Shown: positions 9,409 to 18,986, counted from the stretch's first letter. The stretch: DNA of 56,928 nt from Nitrospira sp. (GCA_019636945.1 JAHBWO010000008.1:1-56928), one strand, 5' to 3'. The notes: a model not told the origin generated them from the sequence alone. Made by a program: numbers and translations.

Positions 9409-10389
9409 ATGTTGGTGACACCGGAGCTGAATGCACGAAATCGTCGTGAGGCACTGATCGCTGCCGGATTGGCGGCACTCGCAGCGGCATGGCTGGGTTG
9501 GCTGTTCCCGATGCTCTGGCTTCTCGTAGGGCTGAGTCCTATCGCTTACTGGTGGGTGCGCCGGCGCTGTCTCCGGCGGCTGGCAGTGATGCGGCAGCCG
9601 TTTCCGGCTGCGTGGGAGGCGATTCTACGCACACACGTGGCGTTCTTCCGGGCCCTGGACGAGACGAGCCAGGCCCGGTTTCGGCAACTCGTGCAGATCT
9701 TCCTGAGTGAGGTTCGCATCACAGGAATCCGGACGGAGGTGGACGACACGATCCGGGTACTGGTTGCGGCGAGCGCCGTGATTCCAACCTTTGGCTTTCA
9801 CGATTGGGCCTACCACCGGCTGAACGAGGTGCTGATCTACCCGGATGCGTTCGACGACGCCTACCGGACGACCGGAGGGAAAGAGGAGACCATCTTGGGC
9901 ATGGTCGGGCTGCACCATTTGAGCGGGGTGATGATTCTCTCAAAACCCGCGTTGCTCGCGGGATTTGATCATCCGTCCGGACATCACCACGTGGGAGTGC
10001 ACGAGTTCGCACACCTGGTCGAGCGAGAGACACAGGAGTACGGAATCCCGCCGGAAGTGCCCTGGATGGCGGTGCGGCAGTGGCTGCGGTTTGTGGGGCA
10101 AGAACTTGCCCATCCGTCGCGGCCACGGGCCAAGTTGAACACCTATGCGTATAAGAACGAGCATGAATTCTTCGCGGTGTTGGCCGAGTACTTCTTCACC
10201 TCACCCGCATCCCTCGAACGACAAGATCCGGCGCTCTATGCGCTCATGCGAGATCTGTTTCACCAGGACCCACGAGCACTGCTTGGCCTGGCTCCCCGTC
10301 CAGCCGGAGGCCTCGGCCGCAATGCCTCCTGTCCCTGCGGCAGCGGCAAGAAATATAAACACTGTTGTCTCGCCAAAGCCGGCTCGTGA
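9409..10389 (+). CDS. MtfA/M90-like zinc peptidase with N-terminal membrane helix and C-terminal SEC-C motif
   Basis: A 326-residue protein. Residues about 16-50 are hydrophobic (one or two membrane helices) and probably anchor it. The peptidase domain has HEFAH at 198-202 plus a downstream glutamate in 'NEHEFFAVLAEYFF', the pattern of MtfA (peptidase family M90), which in E. coli cleaves peptides and binds the glucose-PTS regulator Mlc. The last 20 residues are a SEC-C zinc motif, 'NASCPCGSGKKYKHCC', as at the end of SecA. The membrane anchor and the SEC-C tail together are more elaborate than E. coli MtfA. Function in this organism is not known. It is a single-gene unit, convergent with the symporter. 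Confidence 0.85.
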   Translation: MLVTPELNARNRREALIAAGLAALAAAWLGWLFPMLWLLVGLSPIAYWWVRRRCLRRLAVMRQPFPAAWEAILRTHVAFFRALDETSQARFRQLVQIFLSEVRITGIRTEVDDTIRVLVAASAVIPTFGFHDWAYHRLNEVLIYPDAFDDAYRTTGGKEETILGMVGLHHLSGVMILSKPALLAGFDHPSGHHHVGVHEFAHLVERETQEYGIPPEVPWMAVRQWLRFVGQELAHPSRPRAKLNTYAYKNEHEFFAVLAEYFFTSPASLERQDPALYALMRDLFHQDPRALLGLAPRPAGGLGRNASCPCGSGKKYKHCCLAKAGS

Positions 10390-10536
10390 TGCCTGACGGC
10401 GATTTTCTTGGAGATGGAGAGCGGATGGTATGGCCTCGAAAACAGGATCTGCTCGCAACCCAATGAACACGGTGAGGCCAATGGCGCGGGCCTGCTGAGT
10501 GCGCCACGACAATCCTGAACCGGGTCAGCGCTTGTC

Positions 10537-11847
10537 TTAAGCAAGTGGCTTTGTTATCGGTGCCGACTTTCCGGCATCGAGCAGAATGGCAACGAGCATG
10601 TCGCTCATGACGTTCACACCCGAGCGGGCGCGGGCGATGATCCAGTCCACCGTCATGATGAGGGGAATCGCGGCCAAGATGACCTGATCCGGCAGTCCGG
10701 CGGCGGCCAAGACCAGCGGCAAGACAATCAGCCCGGCTTCCGGTATGCCGGCGACACCCGCTCCGGCGATGATGGACGCGAGGACAATCAAGATCTGTTT
10801 TGCCATGGGGAGGTCATAGCCCAACGCTTGTGCGAGAAACAGCGCGGCCATCGCTTCGTACAGCGTGATGCCGTCGTTGTTGAGATTGGTCCCGACGCAC
10901 GCTGCGAGGCGTGCCGATTGGGCCGAGACCTGCATCCGTTCCAGACAACGCAGCGTAACCGGCACGGTGGCCAAACTACTATTACATGAGACCGCCGTCA
11001 TGATGGCATCGGCCCCCTGTCCCACATACTGCTTCGGAGATTTGTTTCCGACCAGCCAGGCCACCAGGGGGTAATAGAGAAGGGAGTGGACCGCAAGGCC
11101 TGTCAGCATCACCACGAGGAAGATCCAAAGGACGGAAAACACACCAACGCCCGACTTGCCCACGACTTGGGCAACGACACCAAAGACGGCCAGGGGGACC
11201 ACGACAATAATCCACTCAAGGATCAAGACGAGCCACCCATAGATGCATTCAATACTCCGCGCGACCATCACAACTGCTCCACTCGTCTGGTCTGATTTGC
11301 CGTACAGGTATCGCAGGGTGCTACCCAGGAACAGAGCGAGAAGGACGACGCCGATGATATTGTTACTTGTAAATGGATTGGTCAGGGTGCGGGGAATATA
11401 GGACGCCAGATACTCGATCGGACTTTGTGACCCGGCCTGCACGTTGGCCAGCACGGAGGATGAGACGGTTGTGCCTGGCACGAGGTGGAGCAATTCATCC
11501 ACGTGCCCCAACCAGGCCAAGCCGGGCTGCCAGAGATTCATGATGGCCAGTCCGATGGCCATGGCGACGGAGACGTTCACGAGACAGATGACCAGCAGCT
11601 TGGTCCCCTGCCGCATCGGAATACTGGTGCGGAGCAGGGCATCGAGGATCGCAAAAAAGATGAGTGGAATAGCGAGCGTCTTGAGCATCCAGACCACCCA
11701 TAATCCAAGCTGTCCGAGTTGCTCGTTTCGCAGACCGTTTAGATAGGGCGCTTGGCCAAAGAGCACGCCGAGCGTCGTCCCTCCGATCACGGCGATCAGA
11801 ACTTGGATAGACAGGGGGATCGAAAGCCGGCGTGAAGTCTCGTGCAT
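10537..11847 (-). CDS. dicarboxylate/amino acid:cation symporter (DAACS/SLC1 family)
   Basis: A 436-residue inner-membrane transporter with about eight hydrophobic helices plus re-entrant loops, the plan of GltP/DctA. Family signatures are visible in the C-terminal half: 'TAVSCNSSLATVPVTLRC' corresponds to the serine-rich HP1 loop, 'VGTNLNNDGITLYEA' to the NMDGT-type motif of TM7, and 'GAGVAGIPEAGLIVLPLVLAAAGLP' to HP2. The motif reads NNDG where NMDG is usual. Substrate (glutamate, aspartate or C4-dicarboxylate) cannot be decided by eye. Its gene stands alone on the minus strand. Confidence 0.9.
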   Translation of the reverse strand: MHETSRRLSIPLSIQVLIAVIGGTTLGVLFGQAPYLNGLRNEQLGQLGLWVVWMLKTLAIPLIFFAILDALLRTSIPMRQGTKLLVICLVNVSVAMAIGLAIMNLWQPGLAWLGHVDELLHLVPGTTVSSSVLANVQAGSQSPIEYLASYIPRTLTNPFTSNNIIGVVLLALFLGSTLRYLYGKSDQTSGAVVMVARSIECIYGWLVLILEWIIVVVPLAVFGVVAQVVGKSGVGVFSVLWIFLVVMLTGLAVHSLLYYPLVAWLVGNKSPKQYVGQGADAIMTAVSCNSSLATVPVTLRCLERMQVSAQSARLAACVGTNLNNDGITLYEAMAALFLAQALGYDLPMAKQILIVLASIIAGAGVAGIPEAGLIVLPLVLAAAGLPDQVILAAIPLIMTVDWIIARARSGVNVMSDMLVAILLDAGKSAPITKPLA

Positions 11848-11964
11848 TCTGGTCTCCTGGGCCGCCGCAGCTTACCCGGTTTGACCGTCAGAAACTACCG
11901 TCCTTGACCATAAAAACAGAACTACGATGTTCTGAACTGCTCCAGAGAGGCCGATCATGCGGAT

Positions 11965-12179
11965 TAGCCCGCATCATTCATGACGGTTCGTGACGAAACT
12001 GCTGAGACGCTATGTGAGACGGGCACGCGGAGCCATGAGTGACCGACGCATACTTGAAACAGTATGTGGAGGTCGCGAAGGGCGAGCCTGCCCGCTTGCC
12101 CATGAGAAACCCATGGCCAAGCTTGTCGCAACAGCGTATGGGCAGTTGCAGGCGAAGCGCTCATGAATCATGCGGGCTA
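11965..12179. repeat. 215-bp element bounded by 19-bp inverted repeats (MITE-like)
   Basis: The left end TAGCCCGCATCATTCATGA (11965-11983) and the right end TCATGAATCATGCGGGCTA (12161-12179) are inverse complements with one mismatch. The 177 bp between them hold no believable gene: one short minus-strand frame exists but has no domain or start signal. The size, the near-perfect ends and the absence of coding suggest a miniature inverted-repeat element. No clear target duplication was seen (flanks GGAT and GGTA). The right end contains the TAG stop codon of the MoaD/ThiS-like gene, so the insertion may have changed that gene's end. Confidence 0.6.
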
Positions 12180-12455
12180 GGTAGGAATGTCGCGGTTGCC
12201 GTCGTAGGAAGTCCTGGATTGGTACGAGATCTTTACGGCATCACCATCTCGCACCGATGAATCTTCCGAACCGATCTTCTTATTGACCGTGATGAGCGCT
12301 TCTCGGTTCTGAATAAACGAGCGTAGCCCCCCGAGTTGTCCAGGATTGGCTTCGATGAGTTGCTTTACCGAGGTCGTACCTGAAACGGGTACTTCGATCT
12401 CACTCTCATCAACTGCGGCTCGCAAGGTCTGACCAAAGATCTGGATTGATACCAT
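12177..12455 (-). CDS. MoaD/ThiS-like ubiquitin-fold small protein, atypical C-terminus
   Basis: A 92-residue protein with the beta-grasp pattern of sulfur carriers: 'VSIQIFGQTLRAAV', then 'ITVNKKIGSEDSSVRDGDAVKISYQ', equal to the 'vNg....l.dGDeV.i.pp' segment. True MoaD and ThiS end in Gly-Gly, which is thiocarboxylated. This one ends SYDGNRDIPT with no GG. Its stop codon lies in the terminal repeat of the element 11965-12179, so the natural end could have been replaced. Without GG it cannot be a conventional sulfur donor. It might be a truncated relic or a structural homologue with another role. Confidence 0.6.
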   Translation of the reverse strand: MVSIQIFGQTLRAAVDESEIEVPVSGTTSVKQLIEANPGQLGGLRSFIQNREALITVNKKIGSEDSSVRDGDAVKISYQSRTSYDGNRDIPT

Positions 12456-12524
12456 CGCATCCTCACCACATCATCCACTCACATGCGTCACGAACGCACA
12501 CTATACAGGATCTTCGACACAGAC

Positions 12525-15365
12525 TCACCTCTGCTCAGCCTCTCCTGCCCGATAGGCGTCCTGAAGCAGTTGCGCGACATGTTTCACTTGAACAGATTCG
12601 CGCAACCCGTTCTTGAGCTGGATCATGCAAGCAGGACAACTCGTCGCCACCACGTCGGCACCGGTCTTCGTGATCGCGCGGGCTTTTCGGTCAAAAATCT
12701 TCTGCGAGGTGTCATAGTCTTTGATCACGTAGGTCCCCGCAGCACCGGCACACCGGTCGGCATCCTGCATCTCTACAAAGTTGACGCCGGGCAACGACGA
12801 CAGCACCTGCCTCGGTTCCTTGCTCACACCTGCCGCACGAAGATGGCATGAGGCATGATAGGTCACACGTTGTGTGCCACCGAAGCTTTGAGCCATGGGA
12901 GGCTGCTGCTGTGAGCGGGCGACAAATTCTGAAATATGGACGACCTTCTTAGCCAGCGACTCCGCTTGTATCCGCTCAGGGCCTTCGGGAAAGAGGGTGG
13001 GATAATCCTTCAGCATGAGCGTGCAGGACGCGCAGCCGGTCACGATCGTTTCATACGACGCAAACGACTGCATATTGAATCGGGCGCCGTCGCGGGCGAG
13101 ATCGACATGTCCATAGGTTTGAATCGGTGTGCCCGAGCAACGCTGCGGAGGCAAGGCCGGCTCAACTCCATGCTTTTGCAAGACCTCGATGACCGCGTCG
13201 CCGACTCCATCGTCAAAATAGTTGGCCGCACATCCGTGGAAATAGGCCACGGTCCGTTGTGGCAAGGGGTCTGCTCCATTGGTGGTCAACTGTGCATAGC
13301 GTTCACGCAAGTGCCGGCGTGCCAGTTTGGGTAACGTGAGGTCATGTGGCAACCGAGCGGTTGGAGCCAACTGCTTCATGATCGGCGACATGATCCGTTC
13401 CAGCACTTTCCTGAAGAACGGACGATCCCAAATGGCCTGCGTGGCAGCCAGAATGTGGAGCAGCGCGTCAAAATTCACTCCCTTTGCCTGGCTCCTAAAA
13501 ATCCACCCGGCCAATCGGTTGGGATGCTCAGCCCGTTTCTGAAGAATGAGATCTGACACGTCCACGCCGGCCGGACAAATCGTCCGGCAGGATTTACAGT
13601 TGAGACAGGCTTCGACCACTCGCTTCGAGTTCAGGTAGCTGTAGTCTTTCGCCGTCACAATCTCAAACCAGCCGCGGGCACTCATGTCTTCCGATTGAAA
13701 TACATCGTACACGGGACAGACCGAGTTGCATTTCGCACAGGTCGCGCAGGATTTGGAGAGCCTGGTGTAATCGATATGCTCGGTAAAGGACTCGTTGCTG
13801 AGCTTGATGCCGGGATTCAGCACATTCCCAGGGTCGAACGCGTTCTTTACCTGTCTAAATAGATCGTAGAGTTCGTCACCAAACATCCGCTTCACGAATT
13901 CGGCACGAATACGACCGTCTCCATGTTCGCCGCAAATCGATCCACCAAACCGATTCAACACGGTCGAATGAATCTCTTGATAGGCCTGCACCATTTTCTC
14001 GAAATCACCACGGTTGTTCACATCCAGCAGTGGAACGATGTGCGCATTGCCATTCCCGATATGGCCAAAGATGGCCACTGGCACGTCTTGCCCTTCAAAG
14101 AATTCTTCCAAGTAGCGAATCAACTCACTGATCCGTCCGGCCGGAACGACGACATCGTCGACAAAGTTGATCGGTTTCTTTTTTGGATCGAACCGGTAGA
14201 GCGTCGGGTACAGGGCTTTCCGTGCTTTCCAGAGCTGCTCCCGCCGTTCAGCATCGAACGCAAGCATGGGCGCCGAGGCCAGCCGGTAGGGACGACAGAT
14301 CGTACCCAGCGCTTCGGCCTGCTCATGCAAATCCACTTCGATTGAGTCCGCGTCCAACTCTAGGAGTAGCGTCGCCGCAGCGTCCGCCGGAATGCCATGG
14401 GCCGCCCGCCCAATGAGGTTGAGCGTGTTGGCATCCATCACTTCCAACGCACTTGGTCGAAGAGTCAGGAGCTGCGGCACGGCATCACCGACTTCCTCAA
14501 GATGAGCGAAGTGGATCAGGGCAGTCAGCGTCGCGGAGGGCTTCTTCACCAAGGTCAGCCGGGCTTCGCTGACGACACCGAGCGTTCCTTCACTGCCGAC
14601 AAACAGCTTTGGAATATCGACCATGCCTCGCGCAAGCCCGTCCGCGACCCCGAACAGGTTGTACCCGCAACTGTTCTTGCTCACGGTTGGCTGTTTCTCA
14701 GCGATGAGATCCGCGTGGGCCTGGACCAGAATCAAGATCTCCCGCAAGGCCGGCACCATGGTTAAGAGACGTTCGAGGGACGGATCCGTGAGGGCATAGG
14801 ATTGTGCGTCTACCCAGGACGAGGAGGTGAGGCACACACGGAGCCGGAGGATATTGTCTTTGACGGAGCCATAGCGGAGCGTATGTGGGCCGGAAGAATT
14901 ATTGGCAATCATCCCACCCAATTTGCACATGTCCCCGCTCGATGGGTCCGGCCCAAACATCAGCCCGTGAGAGCTGAGTTGCCGATTGAGTTCCGCCAAA
15001 ACCATTCCCGGCTGGACGCGCGCCCATTGTTCCTCGCGATTGACCTCCAGAATCTGATTCAGGCGTGAGACATCAAGGATGATCCCGGAACCGATCGCAG
15101 ACCCAGTGAGATTCGTGCCGGCTGCCCGAGGGGTAAGGGGAATGCCTCGGGAGACGGCATAGCCAATCGTCGCGGCAATATCGTCTTCCGACTCCACGAG
15201 GACGACGGCCTGCGGAGGAATGCGGTAGATGCTGGCATCCACTGCATAGGCCGTAATGCTCGGCACATCGTCTTTGACCTTTGTAGAGCCGAGAAGGGCG
15301 CGAAGATCATTGGCGATCGCGTGAGATTTCGTCGGTTGTATCAAGGGAGAGGAAGTAGCCATCAC
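12525..15365 (-). CDS. FAD-linked oxidase fused to Fe-S/cysteine-rich domains (GlcD-GlcF fusion, D-lactate/2-hydroxyacid dehydrogenase type)
   Basis: A 946-residue fusion. The N-terminal ~490 residues are an FAD_binding_4 plus FAD-oxidase C domain ('PRAAGTNLTGSAIGSGIILD', 'VGSEGTLGVVSEA', 'SICGEHGDGRIR'), as in GlcD and bacterial D-lactate dehydrogenases. Two 4Fe-4S motifs of the CxxCxxCxxxCP kind follow ('CATCAKCNSVCP', 'CLNCKSCRTICP'). The C-terminal half is a GlcF-like pair of cysteine-rich domains. In both of these the usual CCG is reduced to a single cysteine ('RCSG' and 'RCAG'), while the later CxxC (CASC, CPAC) remains. It likely oxidises a 2-hydroxyacid (D-lactate or glycolate) and passes electrons to the quinone pool. 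Transcribed divergently from the D-2-hydroxyacid dehydrogenase, 85 bp away. Confidence 0.88.
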   Translation of the reverse strand: MMATSSPLIQPTKSHAIANDLRALLGSTKVKDDVPSITAYAVDASIYRIPPQAVVLVESEDDIAATIGYAVSRGIPLTPRAAGTNLTGSAIGSGIILDVSRLNQILEVNREEQWARVQPGMVLAELNRQLSSHGLMFGPDPSSGDMCKLGGMIANNSSGPHTLRYGSVKDNILRLRVCLTSSSWVDAQSYALTDPSLERLLTMVPALREILILVQAHADLIAEKQPTVSKNSCGYNLFGVADGLARGMVDIPKLFVGSEGTLGVVSEARLTLVKKPSATLTALIHFAHLEEVGDAVPQLLTLRPSALEVMDANTLNLIGRAAHGIPADAAATLLLELDADSIEVDLHEQAEALGTICRPYRLASAPMLAFDAERREQLWKARKALYPTLYRFDPKKKPINFVDDVVVPAGRISELIRYLEEFFEGQDVPVAIFGHIGNGNAHIVPLLDVNNRGDFEKMVQAYQEIHSTVLNRFGGSICGEHGDGRIRAEFVKRMFGDELYDLFRQVKNAFDPGNVLNPGIKLSNESFTEHIDYTRLSKSCATCAKCNSVCPVYDVFQSEDMSARGWFEIVTAKDYSYLNSKRVVEACLNCKSCRTICPAGVDVSDLILQKRAEHPNRLAGWIFRSQAKGVNFDALLHILAATQAIWDRPFFRKVLERIMSPIMKQLAPTARLPHDLTLPKLARRHLRERYAQLTTNGADPLPQRTVAYFHGCAANYFDDGVGDAVIEVLQKHGVEPALPPQRCSGTPIQTYGHVDLARDGARFNMQSFASYETIVTGCASCTLMLKDYPTLFPEGPERIQAESLAKKVVHISEFVARSQQQPPMAQSFGGTQRVTYHASCHLRAAGVSKEPRQVLSSLPGVNFVEMQDADRCAGAAGTYVIKDYDTSQKIFDRKARAITKTGADVVATSCPACMIQLKNGLRESVQVKHVAQLLQDAYRAGEAEQR

Positions 15366-15450
15366 GTCGTACGCCTCCTAGCCAAATCTATTCCGGAATG
15401 CTGGAACTCGTTGTCCCTGAACCGCCGTTTCCCCTACAATAGGTCGCGCG

Positions 15451-16425
15451 ATGGATCGTCCAACCTTATATATCACTCGCCTGTTACCGCAACCGGTCCT
15501 GGAGGCGATTCCCAAAGACTACCGCATCCTCGCGGGAACGACAGATCACTCTCCTACGGCCGATGAACTCCGTCGGGGTTTTGCAGAAGCTGATGCGGTC
15601 ATCTGCACATTGAGCGACGCTATTGATGCCTCACTCTTGTCCGAAGCGACACGCCTGAAAGTCATCGCCAACTATGCCGTCGGTTATAATAACATCGATG
15701 TACCTGCCGCAACTCAGCGTGGTGTCATCGTAACCAATACTCCCGACGTGCTGACCGATGCGACAGCAGACTTAACCTGGGCCTTGTTGCTTGGGGTTGC
15801 TCGGCGACTTGTGGAGGGCGACCGGTGGCTCCGACGTGGTGGATGGCCCGGATGGAGTCCTACACAACTCTTGGGCGCTGACATCTCAGGAAAAACACTG
15901 GGCATTATCGGCATGGGCCGCATCGGTCAGGCCGTTGCGAAACGGGCAAGCGGGTTTCAAATGCGGGTCATCTACACCGGCCGTCATACTGTTGCTTCTC
16001 CACCTGATGTCACGTGGGTCCACCAGCCTCTTGATGCCGTCCTTGCGCAATCCGATTTCCTTTCACTGCACGTTCCGCTCAACACAGCAACTCATCACCT
16101 GATCGGAGCCCGTGAGTTGGGACTGATGAAGCCGACGGCCTTTCTGATCAACACCTCACGAGGGGCCGTGATCGACGAGTCCGCGCTGATTGCCGCACTC
16201 GAGACGAAATCCATCGGCGGGGCTGCATTAGATGTCTATGCCCAGGAACCACATGTCCCTACTGCGTTGACCTCCCTCTCGAACGTCGTACTCCTTCCTC
16301 ACCTCGGATCTGCCACGCTCGAAACTCGTGTACGTATGGGACTCATCTGTTTGAGAAATATTGCGGCCGTATTGGAAGGTCGCCCAGCACCGAATCAAGT
16401 GAACAGAGGTGTACCGCAGAGATAG
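15451..16425 (+). CDS. D-2-hydroxyacid dehydrogenase (glyoxylate/hydroxypyruvate reductase type)
   Basis: A 324-residue NAD(P)-dependent dehydrogenase. The Rossmann motif is 'LGIIGMGRIGQAVAKRA'. The catalytic set is present: Arg in 'LINTSRGAVIDE', Glu in 'VYAQEPHVP' and His in 'LLPHLGSAT'. The cofactor loop runs 'YTGRHT'; an Arg after the last beta strand favours NADPH in many glyoxylate reductases, so this may be GyaR/GhrB-like. The likely substrates are glyoxylate and hydroxypyruvate. Together with the divergent FAD oxidase it could interconvert a small 2-hydroxyacid and its keto acid, an inference from proximity only. Confidence 0.87.
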   Translation: MDRPTLYITRLLPQPVLEAIPKDYRILAGTTDHSPTADELRRGFAEADAVICTLSDAIDASLLSEATRLKVIANYAVGYNNIDVPAATQRGVIVTNTPDVLTDATADLTWALLLGVARRLVEGDRWLRRGGWPGWSPTQLLGADISGKTLGIIGMGRIGQAVAKRASGFQMRVIYTGRHTVASPPDVTWVHQPLDAVLAQSDFLSLHVPLNTATHHLIGARELGLMKPTAFLINTSRGAVIDESALIAALETKSIGGAALDVYAQEPHVPTALTSLSNVVLLPHLGSATLETRVRMGLICLRNIAAVLEGRPAPNQVNRGVPQR

Positions 16426-16434
16426 CGCTGCCTC

Positions 16435-18435
16435 CTACGACGCGTATCGAAACCCGACGTCCGCTCCCCGTTGTTTTCCCTTGAGCGTTGCCAGCCGCTG
16501 CGGAACATCGTGAAACGACGGGATGGCTTGAAATACATGGGCTGCCTTCTCCCATTGTTCCTCTGCTTCATAAAGAAGCCCTAACTCATAGCGAATGGCT
16601 TGCCCCTTCGCCCCTTGACACCGAGGATCCCTCAGGACAGTCTCAAGTCCCGCGATCGCCTTGGCGAACTGTTGCTCTTCTTTCAAGCAGACGGCTGTCA
16701 TCAAAGCCGAATCGAGATAGAAGGCGTCATTACCCATGGAGACCTGGAACGCCGCATGAGCTTCTCCGTACAACCCCATATTCTTATACGCCACTCCCAA
16801 TGCATAGTGGGTTTCGTAGTCAGGCGGCGTCCCGACTGGTTCCTTCACCGGCTCCTTCTGCGTCTTGGTGGATGTGTGTAAAGTCGATGTATTGCTCGAC
16901 AGCTGGTCGATCGACGCCTCGCCTGAATGAGGAACTGACAGCCGGACCACGGTGGAAGTTACCGGGAGATCTACTGTCGAGGCAGAGGGGATGTCTTGAG
17001 CCTGAGGGTGAGTCTCCTGATCGTGAGCTATCGTGATCGCTTGTGGCTCATCATCCCTTGCAAAAATATTTGCCGAATACGAGACAGCATCTGGCTCAGC
17101 CCCTACAATCGCAATCTCTTCTGTCTCTTGCGCTGCCGGCCCTCTCTCCGATACCTCATCGTGACGATCTGCAAGCGGATCTTCGATCCGCACCTCTTCT
17201 TGTTCCCCATTTGCTCCTCCCGTTGCCCCCTTCTTCACCCTTTCGGCTAATTTCTTCACGAAGTCGGCATCAGGAGCGAGGGTTTGCACCTTCTCAAACA
17301 ATTCCTCGTGGAGGCTTTCCATTCCAGGCTCTGGATGGGCTAATAACACGTCGACCGCCTTGGCATACTGAAGCGCGGCCACTGCGTGGTCGCCTTTTTC
17401 TTCGTACAGTTCGCCGTTCAGCTCCAACAAGGGAACGGAATTGGGCTCCACGGCCAACACTTCTTGAATCAGTGATTCCGCAAGATTCAGGTCATGCGCA
17501 CGCAACGCAGCTCCGGCCAAAAATCGGTATTCTCCTACTGCGACTTGCACATCGCCACGTTGTAAATGCAACCGAGCCAGGAGTTGGCAGACCTGCGGGT
17601 TTCCAGGTTCTCGGGTCAATAGTTGGTTCAAAATGGCTTCGGCGCCGCTGTACTGCTTTTCAGCAACGCGCCGAACGGCTTCGGCCAGCAGATCAAGCGG
17701 TTCCGTAGGTTTCTGCATCGGTGTGGATTTCAGCACCGATGTCGAAGTGGTCGGTTTCACCGCGCTGACCGAACCGGTTCCACCATGTTTGAGGCTCTCA
17801 ACAAATTGAGCCGCCTCGTTGTTTTGTGGATCAATCTTCAGGACGGCAAGGTACGCGTCCTTGGCCTCATCGTATCGCCCCTGTGCTGATTTCTCTCGAC
17901 CCAACTGGAGATAGACCTTTGTCGCTTCATCCTGCTGATTTTCTTGAATACAAAGTTCTGCGACACGTTGCTGCGCGTTGAGATTCGACGGATCATGCGC
18001 GATAATTTTTTTGTAGACGTCAAGCGCATCCTTTCCACGACGCTCTTTGAGGTAATACTTCCCCAGCGTAAGATAATCCTGTACGGCACTGCTGATAAGG
18101 CCTCGTTCTACATTCAAGTCCCCAAGGTAGCGGTAGACTTCATATCGCGTCGGATCACACTTAAGGACCTTCTTGAACGCGGCCATCGCTTTGAGGGTGG
18201 CTCCTTCCGCCCGAAAGGCCGAAGCCGCCTGCAGATAGGCCGATGCTGCTTCACCAGGCACGTTCCGCTTGATGTGCAAATCACCGATCGTATTGTAGAT
18301 GCTGCCGTCGGCAGGACTGTCAATGGCAAGCTTTTTCCACTCAGCAATCGCCGCATCATACTGTCCGCGGGACGCCAGCAGCTGAGCCTGTTGAAGAATA
18401 CGACCGCGATCGGGTGGCACAAGTATGCCCTCCAT
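16435..18435 (-). CDS. TPR-repeat protein
   Basis: A 666-residue, apparently soluble protein made mostly of tetratricopeptide repeats. Residues about 10-215 carry five to six regular units ('AEWKKLAIDSPADGSIYNTIGDLHIKRN', 'AMAAFKKVLKCDPTRYEVYRYLGDLNVERG' and so on). A second block covers about 240-390. An acidic, low-complexity linker (about 405-535) precedes a last TPR pair at about 545-645. No signal peptide, so it is probably cytoplasmic and acts as a protein-interaction scaffold; partners are unknown. It converges on the dehydrogenase gene with 9 bp between the stops and has its own promoter region toward the cold-shock gene. Confidence 0.85.
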   Translation of the reverse strand: MEGILVPPDRGRILQQAQLLASRGQYDAAIAEWKKLAIDSPADGSIYNTIGDLHIKRNVPGEAASAYLQAASAFRAEGATLKAMAAFKKVLKCDPTRYEVYRYLGDLNVERGLISSAVQDYLTLGKYYLKERRGKDALDVYKKIIAHDPSNLNAQQRVAELCIQENQQDEATKVYLQLGREKSAQGRYDEAKDAYLAVLKIDPQNNEAAQFVESLKHGGTGSVSAVKPTTSTSVLKSTPMQKPTEPLDLLAEAVRRVAEKQYSGAEAILNQLLTREPGNPQVCQLLARLHLQRGDVQVAVGEYRFLAGAALRAHDLNLAESLIQEVLAVEPNSVPLLELNGELYEEKGDHAVAALQYAKAVDVLLAHPEPGMESLHEELFEKVQTLAPDADFVKKLAERVKKGATGGANGEQEEVRIEDPLADRHDEVSERGPAAQETEEIAIVGAEPDAVSYSANIFARDDEPQAITIAHDQETHPQAQDIPSASTVDLPVTSTVVRLSVPHSGEASIDQLSSNTSTLHTSTKTQKEPVKEPVGTPPDYETHYALGVAYKNMGLYGEAHAAFQVSMGNDAFYLDSALMTAVCLKEEQQFAKAIAGLETVLRDPRCQGAKGQAIRYELGLLYEAEEQWEKAAHVFQAIPSFHDVPQRLATLKGKQRGADVGFRYAS

Positions 18436-18588
18436 GAACGGAACAGGGAAACGCTAACAGTCTCAATGGGTTTTGTCTAGAAATTGAGGGAATCGGGCAG
18501 GAATCTCGCTACGGCGAAAGAGACCGCTCCCCCTGTCTATGACCAGGAGAAGCAGTTCTTCCACCGAACAAGAGATATGAATGAATGA

Positions 18589-18807
18589 TTACGAGGCGGC
18601 AATGACCGCCTTCAGCACGTTGGCCGCTTGTGGGCCTTTGGCCCCTTGTACGATATCAAACTCAACGTTTTCACCCTCTTTGAGCGTCTTGAACCCATCT
18701 CCTTGTAACGCAGAGTAGTGAACGAAGACATCGTCCCCGCTATCCAACCGAATAAACCCAAATCCTTTTCGATCATTGAACCACTTGACCGTACCTTTTG
18801 TCTTCAC
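18589..18807 (-). CDS. cold-shock domain protein (CspA family)
   Basis: A 72-residue single CSD protein with both nucleic-acid binding motifs intact: RNP1 'KGFGFIRL' and RNP2 'DVFVHYSAL'. It would bind single-stranded RNA/DNA and act as an RNA chaperone. The start is a GTG (18807) reading [15 protein letters not shown], preceded by a strong AAAGGAGGA. The putative promoter at 18987-19015 implies a leader of roughly 170 nt, reminiscent of the long regulatory leaders of cold-inducible csp genes. Confidence 0.95.
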   Translation of the reverse strand: MKTKGTVKWFNDRKGFGFIRLDSGDDVFVHYSALQGDGFKTLKEGENVEFDIVQGAKGPQAANVLKAVIAAS

Positions 18808-18986
18808 GGACTCCTCCTTTTGTCAACAACGACGAATAGTTACGTAGCGCCTCCACCCACGTTTTGTTCGATGAGAACTCGAGAATAGAACGGACACGCA
18901 CTCGGCTGGCAGAGAGGGACGGGCACCTGAAGGAGTGATGAATCGCTCACAGAACCCATCATCATATTAGAATAAATTTCGCGCTG

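Noticed and set aside
11964..12164. 66-residue minus-strand frame inside the inverted-repeat element
   Set aside because: No ribosome binding site, domain or conserved look; probably non-coding interior of the repeat.
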